A stretch of 64,000 bases of DNA, from NCBI GenBank assembly GCA_963707145.1, contig CAVPOQ010000009.1, forward strand, positions 1 through 64,000, in the 5' to 3' direction. Below the pieces are notes generated by a model. It searched no databases. It saw only the letters and a list, made by a program, of their open reading frames with translations, and had not been told where the DNA came from. The DNA is from RPQJ01 sp963707145 (GTDB lineage: Bacteria > Pseudomonadota > Gammaproteobacteria > Steroidobacterales > Steroidobacteraceae). The position numbers and the translations under genes were made by a program. Positions 41,026 through 49,482 of the stretch are shown piece after piece; the first letter of the stretch is position 1; every line of letters starts with the position of its first letter.

Positions 41026-41667
41026 ATGTTCCGCTACGTCGCCACCCTGCTTTACGCCTTCTCCGCCGTGGCGCTGGGCTCGTCGGACGACCTCGACAAG
41101 GTCAATGGCAGCATCGAGGTCGAGGCCGGTCGCGAAGTGGGCGACGTCTCGACCGTGAATGGTTCCATCACCATCGGCAGCAACGCCCGCGTGCAGGGCG
41201 TCGAGACGGTGAACGGCCGCATCCGGCTGGAGCCCAAGGCCACCGCGCAGTCGGTCGAGACCGTCAACGGCTCGGTGACGCTGGCGGAAGGCGCGGTCGT
41301 GACCGGCAACGTCGAGGCGGTCAACGGCGAACTCACGCTCGGGCGCGACGCGCGGGTGGACGGGCGCCTCGAGAACGTCAACGGCGACTTCGTGCTGCAG
41401 GGCGCTGCGGTGCGCGGCGGCCTCGGCACGGTGAACGGCGACGTGCTGGTCGGCACCGGATCGCGCGTGGACGGTGGCATCCTGGTCGAGAAGCCCGAGG
41501 GCTGGTCGTGGGGTGGCAAGTCGAACCGGCCGCGCGTCACCATCGAGTCGGGCGCCGTCGTGAACGGGACGCTGAACTTCGAGCGCGAGGTGGACCTCTA
41601 CGTCGGCGCCGCGGCGGTCGTGGGGCGGGTCGAGGGCGTCGAACCACGGCGCTACCCGCTGCCCTGA
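41026..41667 (+). CDS. Exported VNG-repeat protein, predicted beta-solenoid
   Basis: A 213-residue protein with a short signal (LLYAFSAVALGSS). Seven near-identical repeats follow, with VNG at V26, V44, V62, V80, V99, V118 and V136, spaced 18 or 19 residues apart. Each has the form TVNGSITI-x-xxAxV, with alternating hydrophobic and polar residues, as expected of a right-handed beta-helix like bactofilins or DUF4097-type polymer-forming domains. There are no catalytic residues. GGAGG precedes the ATG. It is convergent with the PhoX-like gene across a strong hairpin. It probably assembles or scaffolds at the envelope; the function is unknown. Confidence 0.8.
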   Translation: MFRYVATLLYAFSAVALGSSDDLDKVNGSIEVEAGREVGDVSTVNGSITIGSNARVQGVETVNGRIRLEPKATAQSVETVNGSVTLAEGAVVTGNVEAVNGELTLGRDARVDGRLENVNGDFVLQGAAVRGGLGTVNGDVLVGTGSRVDGGILVEKPEGWSWGGKSNRPRVTIESGAVVNGTLNFEREVDLYVGAAAVVGRVEGVEPRRYPLP

Positions 41668-41674
41668 ACGAAAC

Positions 41675-41700
41675 GGGGGGCGGTCGAACGACCGCCCCCC
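41675..41700. terminator. Bidirectional hairpin between convergent genes
   Basis: An 11-base-pair stem GGGGGGCGGTC / GACCGCCCCCC closes on a GAAC loop, starting 8 bases after the VNG-protein stop and ending 28 bases before the PhoX-like stop. It has only a weak T-run on the minus-strand side (CGTTTCGTT), so it may act as a terminator mainly through stem strength. Confidence 0.6.
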
Positions 41701-41728
41701 GCCCGAGTCCAGGGCCTCGAGAACCGAA

Positions 41729-43288
41729 CTACTTCTTTCCCTTGCCCGGCTTGCCGACGGTGCCCGCCGGCTTCGGCGAAGCCATCAGGTACACCTGGCC
41801 GCCCTCGACGAGCTCGCCCGGGATCTTATAGTGCGCCTGCATGTTTCCGAGGTAGTAGCGGCGACCGGCCTCGTACCAGTTCGCGTTCCGGACGATGTCC
41901 GTGACCTCGATGACGCCGGAGTTCTCCTCGTCCTGGGTCAGGAAGCCCGGTGCACCGCTCACGAAACGCTCGCGGTCCGACTCGAAGATCTGCACGTAGT
42001 CCTTCGTGACCGGGTCGATCTTCCAGGTCTTGGCGATGTACGACGAGTTGCCCGGGTCCTCCTGCACGATGACGTTGCCGTCGCCGTCGACCGTGATGTT
42101 GTCGAAGGAGCGTGCGGTCGTGCCGGCTGCGTCCCCCGTGGTCAGCATCGTCGAGGCGTCGCGCACGAGCTCGATCGTGCCGCCGGTCGGATTGGCGATG
42201 GAGTCGAAGGTGAGCTTGTAGAGCTTCGCGGTCTGCGCCTTGCCGCTCAGCGTCGCGCCGGTCGTCACCCAATAGAACACGTTGGGGTTCTTCGTGTCCC
42301 AGTGCCCGTCCTCGGGCCGGGCGAACTCGGTGACGCCGTTGGCGACCGACAGGATCTGCAGCGCCGAGCCGGCGCCCGACGCCTGTTCGCGGGTGAAGGG
42401 GAACAGCGTGAAGCTGCCGTTGATCGCGCCGCTATTCTCCAGCGGCACGCCCGGGACCTTGATGCCGTACAGGGAGCCGTTCTGCAGTCCGGCCCGCTCG
42501 ACCGGGTTGCCGTAATCCTGCTTGTCGCCGACGTACACATACACCTGGCCCGGGGTCGAGTCGTCGAGGCCCACGACGATGGTCTTGTCACCCGAGTTCG
42601 GGTGCGCGACCGAATTCTCCCAGGAGAACCTGCCGAGGTAGGGCAGCTGGTAGGTCGTGCCCTTCTCGTCCCCGGTGACGACGTGACCGAAGGCACGCCC
42701 TTCCGCGCCGGACTCCTCGCCGTTCATGTAGATGAGACCGTCGAAGCCCTTGCCCGTGGCCGGGTTGTAGAAGCCCGTGTAGGCGGGCAGGTCGCCCGAG
42801 CAGAAGCGGTTGAACGCGGTCGTGCCGGTGGTGTCGGCGAAGGTGTCGCCCTGCCAGGTCAGCACGCGGCGGATCAGGTCCTCGCCCCACTTCACCTGCA
42901 GGGAGTTCAGGTGCACGGTCCACTGCGACACGAAGGCGCCGTTCGTGCCGTGAGCGCGCGGAACGCCAGGGTTGTTTAAGGGGGGCGGGTCGGAGCTGAT
43001 CTCGTGGTTCAGGAAAACGGTCATGAAAGCCTTGTCGGCGACGTAGGTTCCGTTCTCGGCAAACTTGCCGGCGACGGCACCCATGCCGTCCGGAATGCCA
43101 ACCAGCACATAGGGCGACTCCTTGGCCGAGTCACCCACGGTGATCAGCGAGGTCACCTGCCAGCCGTCCGCGGTCGGCACGACGTAAGGCGTCTGCGAGC
43201 TCTGCGGGCCGGTGAAGCTGTCGGCGTGGGCGCCGGCGGCGCCGAGGGTCATGGCAATGGCAAGGGCGAGGGTCTTCGAAAAATTCAT
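41729..43288 (-). CDS. PhoX/DUF839-family secreted protein
   Basis: A 519-residue exported protein (signal MNFSKTLALAIAMTLGAAGAH) related to alkaline phosphatase PhoX and DUF839 propeller proteins. Visible parts include VFLNHEISSD, YMNGEESGAEG and FGHVVTGDEKG, plus SFDNITVDGDGNVIVQEDPGNSSYIA, which resembles the calcium/iron-binding region of PhoX. An RDRERFVSGAP-type late region and a lysine-rich PGKGKK tail follow. It probably hydrolyses phosphoesters, but the full PhoX ligand set was not checked. Ribosome-binding sequence GGGAGCAACGC. An AT-rich stretch upstream (see findings) may be a control site. Confidence 0.82.
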   Translation of the reverse strand: MNFSKTLALAIAMTLGAAGAHADSFTGPQSSQTPYVVPTADGWQVTSLITVGDSAKESPYVLVGIPDGMGAVAGKFAENGTYVADKAFMTVFLNHEISSDPPPLNNPGVPRAHGTNGAFVSQWTVHLNSLQVKWGEDLIRRVLTWQGDTFADTTGTTAFNRFCSGDLPAYTGFYNPATGKGFDGLIYMNGEESGAEGRAFGHVVTGDEKGTTYQLPYLGRFSWENSVAHPNSGDKTIVVGLDDSTPGQVYVYVGDKQDYGNPVERAGLQNGSLYGIKVPGVPLENSGAINGSFTLFPFTREQASGAGSALQILSVANGVTEFARPEDGHWDTKNPNVFYWVTTGATLSGKAQTAKLYKLTFDSIANPTGGTIELVRDASTMLTTGDAAGTTARSFDNITVDGDGNVIVQEDPGNSSYIAKTWKIDPVTKDYVQIFESDRERFVSGAPGFLTQDEENSGVIEVTDIVRNANWYEAGRRYYLGNMQAHYKIPGELVEGGQVYLMASPKPAGTVGKPGKGKK

Positions 43289-43472
43289 GCGTTGCTCCCA
43301 GTGTGGAATGGCGGCGGAGGCCGGGGCACGTCCGCCAGGCGCTGCGATCATCAGCCGGGTCGGTGAACGTCCGTTGACCGACGGATGGAGTTTTTGTGAC
43401 GGTTCGCGGCGTGGCGCCGGCCGGCGTAATCTCGCGGCCACGCGCCGGCCGGGTGCTCGCGAGGACGAACCC

Positions 43473-43838
43473 ATGAAGACCCGCAACCGAGATGCCGGCA
43501 GCACAACCGGCCTGCCGCCGCCGCTGGCGCCACCGTCGCGCGACGCGAATCCCTGGACGATGTCCGGCCCCGATGCGCCCCGCGTCTCGGTGCCGCCCGT
43601 GGGTCCGACCGCCAGTTCGCTGCCGAAGCGGCACCCGGGCGGGCCGTCCGCAACCACCGGCTCGCGCCGCATGCCGGTGTTCGCCCTGCTGGTGCTCGGC
43701 GTGATTGCGTTCGCCGCGCTCGGCGCCGCGGTGCACGAGATCGGGTCGGGCAACTACGCCGACGCCGTCGGGCCGCTGTTCGCGGTGGCCTTCGCGACGT
43801 TCGTGTTCTGGAAGCAGGCGCGGGGGCGGCGGTCGTGA
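43473..43838 (+). CDS. Small hypothetical membrane protein
   Basis: A 121-residue product with a proline/serine-rich soluble N-terminus (about 1-66) and two hydrophobic helices (about 69-90 and 98-113) ending WKQARGRRS. No family recognised. ATG at 43473 with GAGGA eight bases upstream. Its stop overlaps the GTG of the CpcT-DUF1330 gene by four bases (GTGA), so the two are translationally coupled. Confidence 0.7.
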   Translation: MKTRNRDAGSTTGLPPPLAPPSRDANPWTMSGPDAPRVSVPPVGPTASSLPKRHPGGPSATTGSRRMPVFALLVLGVIAFAALGAAVHEIGSGNYADAVGPLFAVAFATFVFWKQARGRRS

Positions 43839-44773
43839 GGCGCGTCGGCTGGCTGCTGGCGCTGTGGAGCGCGGCCGCCGTGGCGGCGCCGTCGCCGGTG
43901 CTCGAGGAGTACCTGCGCCTGCAGGTCGGCAGCTACTCCAGCGAGGCGCAGGCGAAGCAGGACGCGCGCTACGACGTCATCACGTGGCACATCGCGGAGA
44001 TCTGGCCGGGGCGCGGCGACGACCGCTGGATCTACACCGAGAGCTGGATGCCCGGCGCGCCCGCGCCCTACATGCAGCGTGTCTCGCGGCTGCGTGCCGA
44101 GCCCGACGGCACGCTGACTGCGCGCCGCTACTCGCTGCCCGAGGCGGCGCGCTTCGTCGGCGGCTGGCAGGACCCGACGCGATTCGAGTCGCTCGAACCC
44201 GGGCAGCTCACCGAGCTCGCCGGCTGCGATGCCGTGATCGTGCGCGCGGGGACGGGCCGCTTCGAGGGCGCGACCACCGGCAACCGCTGCCGGAACTCCT
44301 ACAAGGGCGCGAGCTACGCGATCTCGCATTCGGCGCTCTCGGACGGCGAGATGACGAACTGGGACCGCGGCTTCGATACGAACGGCAACCTCGTGTGGGG
44401 TCCGGCCGCGGGCGGCTACCGCTTCCGCCGCGTGGGCGAGGCGAACGCCTGCGTGCAGCCGGTGCGCATGCTGGTCTACGGCACGATCACCGACCGCAAG
44501 GCCTTCGGCGCCTACGTGCGTGCGATCGCGGAGTCCGGGCTCTACCCGAAGAACGGCGGCTGGTACGAAGCGATCTCGCCGGCGATCGAGGTGTTCGAGG
44601 GCGCACCGCCGCCGGGGCGCGGCGTGATCATTGCGCGCTTCCCCTGCCTCGAGGCGGCGCAGCGCTTCTGGAACTCGCCCGAGTACGCCGAGATCCGCAA
44701 GCTGCGCGAGGGCATCGCGGAGTTCGAGGTGCTGGTGTTGCCGGTGCCGCCGATTCCGAAGACGGCGCCCTGA
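43835..44773 (+). CDS. CpcT/CpeT-like domain fused to DUF1330, exported
   Basis: This 312-residue protein has a signal (MRRVGWLLALWSAAAVAAPS). Residues 21-200 form a CpcT/CpeT-family domain, recognisable by YLRLQVGSYSSEAQAKQD, PYMQRVSRLR, GCDAVIVRAGTGRFEGAT and MTNWDRGFDTNG. Residues about 212-302 match DUF1330 (a dimeric alpha/beta ferredoxin-like fold), with VYGTITDRKAFGAYVRAI and FEGAPPPGRGVIIARFPC. CpcT-type lyases attach bilins in cyanobacteria, but CpcT-like domains in heterotrophs have no assigned role. GTG start, coupled to the small membrane protein upstream. There are cysteines at 131, 152, 206 and 271. The bilin role is not supported by any neighbour. Confidence 0.85.
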   Translation: MRRVGWLLALWSAAAVAAPSPVLEEYLRLQVGSYSSEAQAKQDARYDVITWHIAEIWPGRGDDRWIYTESWMPGAPAPYMQRVSRLRAEPDGTLTARRYSLPEAARFVGGWQDPTRFESLEPGQLTELAGCDAVIVRAGTGRFEGATTGNRCRNSYKGASYAISHSALSDGEMTNWDRGFDTNGNLVWGPAAGGYRFRRVGEANACVQPVRMLVYGTITDRKAFGAYVRAIAESGLYPKNGGWYEAISPAIEVFEGAPPPGRGVIIARFPCLEAAQRFWNSPEYAEIRKLREGIAEFEVLVLPVPPIPKTAP

Positions 44774-44855
44774 GGCGAGGCCACGCGTTCGGGCGTCTCA
44801 GCGCCGGTGACGCCGGCGCCGGCATCTCGGCCGGCCTCGCGGCGACGCCGGCTGC

Positions 44856-45962
44856 TCAGTCGCGGAGGCCCGCGCGGCTCGTGAGGTAGACGGCGAAGGT
44901 GCCGAGCCAGTGCCCGCCCTCGTAGTGCTCGCCGGTCACGGCGGGCAGCGCGGCGGCGGCGTGCGCGCGGGCTGCCGCCTCGAGCGCCGCGCGGCGGCGA
45001 TCGCCCGGCGGCAGGCCGCTCGCGATGCCCTCGAGCATCCACGCGCGGCTCAGGTTCAGGCCGTCGATGTGCGCGAGCTTCGGGTCGCTGCGATCGGTGA
45101 CGATGCCGGGCGCGAGCCAGTCCGCGCGGCCGTCGGCCGGGACCTGCGGCAGGAAACCCTTGAGCCACGCGGCGTATTCCCGGGCCGGCAGGATGCGGCG
45201 CATGAAGTCCGCCTCCGCAAGGCAGGGCGAGAGGAAGTCCTCGCCCGAGGGCTCGTAGGCGAGCGCGCAGTCACGGTCGTTGCCGTAGTAGGCCCGGCCA
45301 CGCGACTCGAGCAGCCGCACCATGCCGACGTCGCCACGCACCTGCGCCCAGTCGGCGATCAGGCCGAAGGCGAACGCCGTCTGGCTGTGCTCGCCGGAGC
45401 GGATCGGGTACTGCAGCTTCGGCAGCCAGGAGGCGATGCGCTGTGCCGATTCGACTTCGAGCGGCTCGAGCGTCGCGGCCAACTCGCGCGCCTGCGGATC
45501 GTCCCAGCCGCGCAGTTCGCCGGCGAGCGCGAGCAGCCACGCGAGTCCGTAGGGACGTTCGAAGGAGACGCGCCCCGGACCGCGCAGGTAGGCCACTTCG
45601 TCCGAGATGTTCGCCGGGGTCAGGGACTTCGCCAGTGCGGCGCGCGCGGCCGTTGCGAACGGCGCCTGCGGGTACAGCCGTGCGAGGCGAGCGAGCAGCC
45701 AGTGGCCATGCACCGAGGAATGCCAGTCGTAGCAGCCGTAGAAGGCCGGCGTGAGCTGGCGCGGCGGGAGTGCGTCGGCGTCGGACGCCAGCACGTGCGC
45801 GATCTTGTTGGGGTACTCGCGGTGCACGCAGTCGAGGGCGAGCCGCGCGAAGCGCGCGGCGGTCGTGACGTCGAGTGCATGCGTATCCGTCGCGCCGGCG
45901 GGCGACCCGGCCGACAGCGCGGGCGCGGCGAACAGCGCGAGAAGGGCGGCGGCGAGCTTCAT
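44856..45962 (-). CDS. DUF2891-family exported protein
   Basis: A 368-residue product with a signal peptide ending ALSAGS. The DUF2891 core is seen in FYGCYDWHSSVHGHWLLARL, PYGLAWLLALAGEL, RSGEHSQTAFAFGL and the terminal GGHWLGTFAVYLTSR. The helical arrangement resembles an (alpha/alpha) toroid of glycoside-hydrolase type, but no activity is known. The ATG overlaps the Kef-type antiporter stop by four bases. It is the last gene of amylase-antiporter-DUF2891. Confidence 0.87.
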   Translation of the reverse strand: MKLAAALLALFAAPALSAGSPAGATDTHALDVTTAARFARLALDCVHREYPNKIAHVLASDADALPPRQLTPAFYGCYDWHSSVHGHWLLARLARLYPQAPFATAARAALAKSLTPANISDEVAYLRGPGRVSFERPYGLAWLLALAGELRGWDDPQARELAATLEPLEVESAQRIASWLPKLQYPIRSGEHSQTAFAFGLIADWAQVRGDVGMVRLLESRGRAYYGNDRDCALAYEPSGEDFLSPCLAEADFMRRILPAREYAAWLKGFLPQVPADGRADWLAPGIVTDRSDPKLAHIDGLNLSRAWMLEGIASGLPPGDRRRAALEAAARAHAAAALPAVTGEHYEGGHWLGTFAVYLTSRAGLRD

Positions 45963-47737
45963 GAGCGGGTCTCCCGGGCGGGCGCCACATCGGCCTCGAA
46001 CAGGCTCTCGAGCTGCCGCGCCGAGGCCTGGGCGGTCGCGATCAGCTTCTCCTCGTCGTCCTTGACGGCGGCCTGCGCGCGCAGCGTCTCCTCGTCGTGC
46101 ACGCGGAAGCGCCGCACCTGCCGCGCGGCGTCGTCGCGCGGCGTGCCGAGCGCCACGAGCGCCGATTCGGCCAGCTCGAGGCTCGAGGCGAGCGTCTCGC
46201 GCCAGATCTCGCTCACGCCCGCGTCCATCAGCCGGAAGGCGTGCTGGCGGTTGCGGGCCCGTGCCAGCACGCGCAGCGCCGGGAAGTGCCGGCGCACGAG
46301 CTCGGCGATGCGCACCGAGGCCTCGACGTCGTCCACCGCGATCACCAGCAGCTTCGCGCTCTCCGCGCCCGCCGCCCGCAGCAGGTCGAGGCGGGAAGCG
46401 TCGCCGTAGTAGAGCCGGTTGCCGAAGCGCCGCACGAAGTCCACCTGCGCCTGGCTCGCCTCGAGCGCCGTGAAACGGATGCGCCGTGCGCGCAGCACGC
46501 GCGCCACGATCTGCCCGAAGCGCCCGAAGCCCGCGATGATCACGCGCGGCTCGTCGGGCTCGATCGCGTCGTAGGCCGGCGGGCGCGCGGGAGGCGCGAG
46601 CCGCCGCGCGAGCGCGTCGGCTGCGGCGATCAGCAGCGGCGCGAGCGCCATCGAGAGCGTGACCACGATCACCACCAGGTCTGCAGTCGCCCGCGGCAGC
46701 AGCCGCTCGCCCGATGCGAGCGCGAGCAGCACGAAGGCGAACTCGCCGCCCCCGGCGAGCGCGACGCCGATGCGCCAGGAGTTCGTGCGGTCGTGTCGCG
46801 TGAGGATGGCGGCGAGCAACGCCGCCAACGCCTTGAGCGCGAGGTAACCGAGGGTGAGGGCGAGCACTGCGAGCGGCCGCTCGAGCAGGATGCCGAGGTT
46901 TGCGGACATGCCGACGGCCACGAAGAACAGTCCGAGCAGCAGGCCCTTGAACGGCTGGATGTCGGCCTCGAGCTCGTGCCGGTACTCGCTGTCGGCGAGC
47001 AGCACGCCGGCCATGAACGCCCCGAGCGCCATCGACAGCCCCACCGTCTCGAACAGCAGCGCGGTGGCCACCACCACCAGCAGCGCGGCCGCCGTGAACG
47101 CCTCCTGCACGCGCGTGGCCGCCACGATGCGCAGCAACGGCCGCAGCAGGTAGCGGCCGGCGCCGATCACGAGCGCCACGGCAGCGAGCGGCACGGCGAT
47201 CGCCCTCCAGTCCGCGTCGAGCTGCGCCGCGCCGGCGGCGAGCGGCAGCAGTACCAGCACGGGCATGATCGCGAGATCCTGGAACAGCAGGATCGCGAAC
47301 GTCGTGCGTCCGTGCCGCGTCGTGAGTTCACCGCGCTCCGCGAGCACCTGCAGCACCAGGGCGGTGGACGACAGCGACAGGGCGAAGCCGATCACCAGCG
47401 CGGCGGTCCAGGGCTGGCCGAGCGCGTGGGCGACGGCGGTGAGCAGCGCGGTGGTGATGCCGACCTGTGCCGCGCCGGCGCCGAACACGGCGCTGCGCAT
47501 CACCCACAGCCGCGACGGCTGCAGCTCGAGCCCGATCACGAACAGCAGCAGCACCACGCCGAACTCGGCGAAGTGCAGGATGCTCTCCACGTCCGCGAAC
47601 AGCCCGAGGCCCCACGGCCCGATCACCACGCCTGCAGCGAGGTAGCCGAGCACCGCGCTCAGCTTGAAGCGCCGGAACAGCGGCACCGCGATCACGGTCG
47701 CCGCGAGGAACACGGCGAGCTGGGCGGTGAGCGTCAC
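45959..47737 (-). CDS. Monovalent cation:proton antiporter-2 (KefB/KefC type) with RCK domain
   Basis: This 592-residue inner-membrane protein exchanges potassium or sodium for protons. About 12 hydrophobic segments in the CPA2 fold include SSTALVLQVLAERGE and FVAVGMSANLG. A cytoplasmic TrkA-N/RCK domain begins near residue 395 (RVIIAGFGRFGQIVARVL) and ends in an RCK-type region and a charged tail. The GTG at 47737 overlaps the amylase stop (GTGA), and its own stop overlaps the DUF2891 ATG. No separate ancillary KefF/G gene is present. Regulation by glutathione, as in true KefC, is not evident. Confidence 0.9.
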   Translation of the reverse strand: MTLTAQLAVFLAATVIAVPLFRRFKLSAVLGYLAAGVVIGPWGLGLFADVESILHFAEFGVVLLLFVIGLELQPSRLWVMRSAVFGAGAAQVGITTALLTAVAHALGQPWTAALVIGFALSLSSTALVLQVLAERGELTTRHGRTTFAILLFQDLAIMPVLVLLPLAAGAAQLDADWRAIAVPLAAVALVIGAGRYLLRPLLRIVAATRVQEAFTAAALLVVVATALLFETVGLSMALGAFMAGVLLADSEYRHELEADIQPFKGLLLGLFFVAVGMSANLGILLERPLAVLALTLGYLALKALAALLAAILTRHDRTNSWRIGVALAGGGEFAFVLLALASGERLLPRATADLVVIVVTLSMALAPLLIAAADALARRLAPPARPPAYDAIEPDEPRVIIAGFGRFGQIVARVLRARRIRFTALEASQAQVDFVRRFGNRLYYGDASRLDLLRAAGAESAKLLVIAVDDVEASVRIAELVRRHFPALRVLARARNRQHAFRLMDAGVSEIWRETLASSLELAESALVALGTPRDDAARQVRRFRVHDEETLRAQAAVKDDEEKLIATAQASARQLESLFEADVAPARETRS

Positions 47738-49425
47738 GGCCCGGTCCGCAGGAACACGTAGGCCGCGAGGGGTGCGAGCGTGACGACGCCGGAGGCGTTG
47801 GCGCCAGTGCCGCCGATCAGCTCGGCGGCGAATCCGCCGCTGTCGCCCGGCAGCCGGTAGCCGCGGATCTCGCTGCCCGAGAGGTTCGCGATGACCGTGA
47901 GACGCCGACCCTCGGCGGTCCGGTCGAAGGCGAGCACGTCGTCGCGGCCGGTGTCGAGCACGCGAATGTCGCCGCGGGCCAGCGCCGGCTCCGACTGGCG
48001 CAGCCGCACGAGCCGCCGGTAATGCGCCAGCAGCGAGGTCGGGTCGGCGTCCTGTGCCGCGACGTTGCGTCGCTCGTGGCCGGGTTGCAGCGGCTCCCAG
48101 GGCTGCGCCGCCGCGGTGAAGCCGCCGTTCGCGCCGCCCGTCCACGGCATCGGGTTGCGGATCATCTCGTCGGGCTTGGCGCCGATCTGGCCGATCTCCT
48201 CGCCGTAGTAAAGGAAGGGCACGCCCGGCGCGGTGAGCAGCAGCGTGGCGGCGAGCCTGAGCCGCCGCGGGTCCTCGCCGAGTTCGCTCGCGACGCGGTT
48301 CTGGTCGTGGTTGGTGATCATCGTCGCGTAGCGGCCGGCCGGGTACGCCGCAGCGACGTTCTCCAGCGCATAGGCGAGCTTGTCGCGTCGCCCGGACTTC
48401 GCCGCGTCGAGGATCGCGCCCGCGAGATCGAACTCGAAGGCGAGGTCGACCGCGTCGGCGCGGACGTACTCGCTCACCGTCTCGGTGCTGGTCCACACCT
48501 CGCCCACCGTGAGCGCACCGGGCGAGGTGCGCCGCACGTGCGCCTGGAAACCCTGCAGCCACGCGACGGACTCGGGCGTGTCGTTCATGACGTCGCCGTC
48601 CTCGATCAGGTGGCGGATCGCGTCGAGGCGGAAGCCGTCCACGCCGACGTCGGTGAGCCAGAAGTCGGCCACCTTGTAGGCTTCGGCCGTCACCGCGGGC
48701 GTGCGGTAGTTCAGGTCCGGCATGCCGGACCAGAAGATGCCGTAGTAGTGCTGGCCGTTCATCTCCTGCCACACCTGCTGGCCCCAGGGCCCGCGCGACT
48801 GGGGCACCTGCTCCGGCGGCACGAAGATGTACCAGTCGCGGTAGGCCGGGTCGCCGCGCAGCGCGGCCTCGAAGTAGGGGTGCCGCGAGGAGGAATGGTT
48901 CAGCACGAGATCCGTGATCACGCGGATGCCGCGGCGGTGCGCCTCGGCGAGGAACCGGCGGAAATCCTCGAGCGTCCCGTATTGCGGGTTGATGCCGTAG
49001 TAGTCCGTGACGTCGTAGCCGTGGTAGCTCGGCGAGGGATTGACGGGCATCAGCCAGATGCCGGTGATGCCGAGGTCCGAGGTGGTCGCGGGGTTGCCGT
49101 CGTTCAGGTAGTCGAGTTTCTCGATCAGGCCCTGCAGGTCGCCGATGCCGTCGTTGGCGAGCGGGCCGCTCGTCGAGTCCGCGAACGAGCGCACGAAGAT
49201 CTCGTAGAACACCCGGCCGTTCCACCAGCCGGGCTCCGGGGCCGGCGCTGCGACGGGCCTCGCAGGGGCGGCTCCGGGCGCCGGCGCCGCGGCGACTGCC
49301 ACCGGCGCGGGCGCTGCGACCGCGTCAGGGGCGCGCCCCGTCGCGGACCCGTCGCCGAGCGAGTGGCAGCCCGCGGCAGCGATTACGAGCGCGAGGATCG
49401 GTAGCGATCGTGCGTTTCCGTTCAT
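47734..49425 (-). CDS. GH13 alpha-amylase-family lipoprotein
   Basis: This 563-residue envelope protein has a lipobox IAAAGC with C20 and an alanine/proline linker to about residue 65. The GH13 catalytic domain starts with VFYEIFVRSFADS. Catalytic residues: nucleophile D near 268 (GFRLDAIRHL), acid/base E near 307 (VGEVWTS) and D near 372 (TNHDQNRVAS). The remaining conserved motif is VLNHSS. The C-terminal beta-domain ends in YVFLRTGP. It is close to alpha-glucosidase/cyclomaltodextrinase-like members. It is the first gene of a coupled three-gene operon with a Kef-type antiporter and a DUF2891 protein. Confidence 0.92.
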   Translation of the reverse strand: MNGNARSLPILALVIAAAGCHSLGDGSATGRAPDAVAAPAPVAVAAAPAPGAAPARPVAAPAPEPGWWNGRVFYEIFVRSFADSTSGPLANDGIGDLQGLIEKLDYLNDGNPATTSDLGITGIWLMPVNPSPSYHGYDVTDYYGINPQYGTLEDFRRFLAEAHRRGIRVITDLVLNHSSSRHPYFEAALRGDPAYRDWYIFVPPEQVPQSRGPWGQQVWQEMNGQHYYGIFWSGMPDLNYRTPAVTAEAYKVADFWLTDVGVDGFRLDAIRHLIEDGDVMNDTPESVAWLQGFQAHVRRTSPGALTVGEVWTSTETVSEYVRADAVDLAFEFDLAGAILDAAKSGRRDKLAYALENVAAAYPAGRYATMITNHDQNRVASELGEDPRRLRLAATLLLTAPGVPFLYYGEEIGQIGAKPDEMIRNPMPWTGGANGGFTAAAQPWEPLQPGHERRNVAAQDADPTSLLAHYRRLVRLRQSEPALARGDIRVLDTGRDDVLAFDRTAEGRRLTVIANLSGSEIRGYRLPGDSGGFAAELIGGTGANASGVVTLAPLAAYVFLRTGP

Positions 49426-49482
49426 CGGTCAGGCCTCCACGCGGTCAGCGGACGAAGCGGCGACGCATTATTCACGAGTCGC

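Noticed and set aside
41026..41667. Regular 54-57-base spacing considered as a CRISPR array or DNA tandem repeat.
   Set aside because: The repeats are conserved at protein level (VNG) and differ in DNA, lie inside one open frame, and lack constant repeats with variable spacers.
43835..44773. Evidence for phycobiliproteins or a cyanobacterial origin.
   Set aside because: Only the CpcT-like fold is present; no bilin or phycobiliprotein gene is near, and all other genes look proteobacterial.
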